49,522 nucleotides of DNA from Paenibacillus lactis (GTDB lineage: Bacteria > Bacillota > Bacilli > Paenibacillales > Paenibacillaceae). Location of the stretch: assembly GCF_017873605.1 (NCBI RefSeq), contig NZ_JAGGKI010000030.1:1-49522 (forward strand). Reading direction: 5' to 3'. Each line of letters opens with the position of its first letter. The stretch's first letter is position 1. The notes beneath the pieces are model-generated. The model saw only the letters and a program-made list of their open reading frames with translations. It searched no databases and was not told the origin of the DNA. Positions 49,501 through 49,522 of the stretch are shown in pieces. Position numbers and translations under genes: made by a program.

Positions 49501-49522
49501 AGAGATCGAGGTTTGACCAACA

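Overview
The window looks like chromosomal DNA of a spore-forming, Gram-positive Paenibacillus-type bacterium (order Bacillales). The grounds are a strong Shine-Dalgarno context (AGGAGG-like) with many GTG and TTG starts, fairly GC-rich coding DNA, spore-coat type genes (CotF-like, YuzF-like), and gene order that matches the Bacillus subtilis hprK-lgt-ppaX-yvoF-hisZGDBHAFI ... yvcD-trxB ... rapZ-glmR-whiA-crh segment. Genus assignment is inference from these features; no database search was possible.

Layout. 1-55 is the 3' end of a 23S rRNA, followed directly by eight tRNA genes (Ser, Met, Val, Thr, Asp, Phe, Tyr, Lys; 268-1085) and a terminator, with no 5S gene in between. 1350-3802 holds a PucR/CdaR-type regulator and an MsmX/UgpC-type sugar ABC ATPase. 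4151-7436 is hprK-lgt-ppaX-yvoF, followed by an integral-membrane acyltransferase (7618-8841). 9088-16904 is a histidine operon (hisZ, G, D, B, H, A, F, IE, J) driven by a good sigma-A promoter. It is followed by a ribose-phosphate pyrophosphokinase gene (17078-18028), a TPR/HTH protein and trxB.

From 20936 to about 33780 the conserved order is interrupted by roughly 13 kb of accessory genes: a CotF-like coat protein, two GNAT acetyltransferases, a YuzF-like protein, a HAD hydrolase, a VanZ-RDD membrane protein, a cupin, a DUF4177 protein, a frameshifted DUF3891 gene, a tiny membrane protein, a YvfRSTU-type ABC transporter plus two-component system, and a secreted protein whose only well placed start codon is ATC. 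The conserved block resumes with glcK, rapZ, glmR, whiA and a Crh-like HPr-family gene (33782-37988).

The right end carries a BmrA-type multidrug exporter co-oriented with an OmpR/EnvZ-type pair (38239-41828), a polar amino acid transporter whose binding protein and permease are fused (41960-44129, minus), a secreted SIMPL-domain protein, and a complete polyamine transporter potABCD (45632-49375) with tandem terminators.

Functionally the window links carbon-source signalling (HPrK/P, HPr/Crh-like protein, glucokinase, MsmX, RapZ, GlmR) to histidine and PRPP synthesis and to several transport systems. The most unusual observations are: (i) a crossing, pseudoknot-type pair of perfect 9- and 10-bp helices just before potA, preceded by a promoter-terminator unit that could be a small RNA or attenuated leader; (ii) an ~80-bp structured intergenic repeat present twice; (iii) an HPr-family protein at the crh locus that keeps His15; (iv) the ATC start; and (v) the DUF3891 frameshift.
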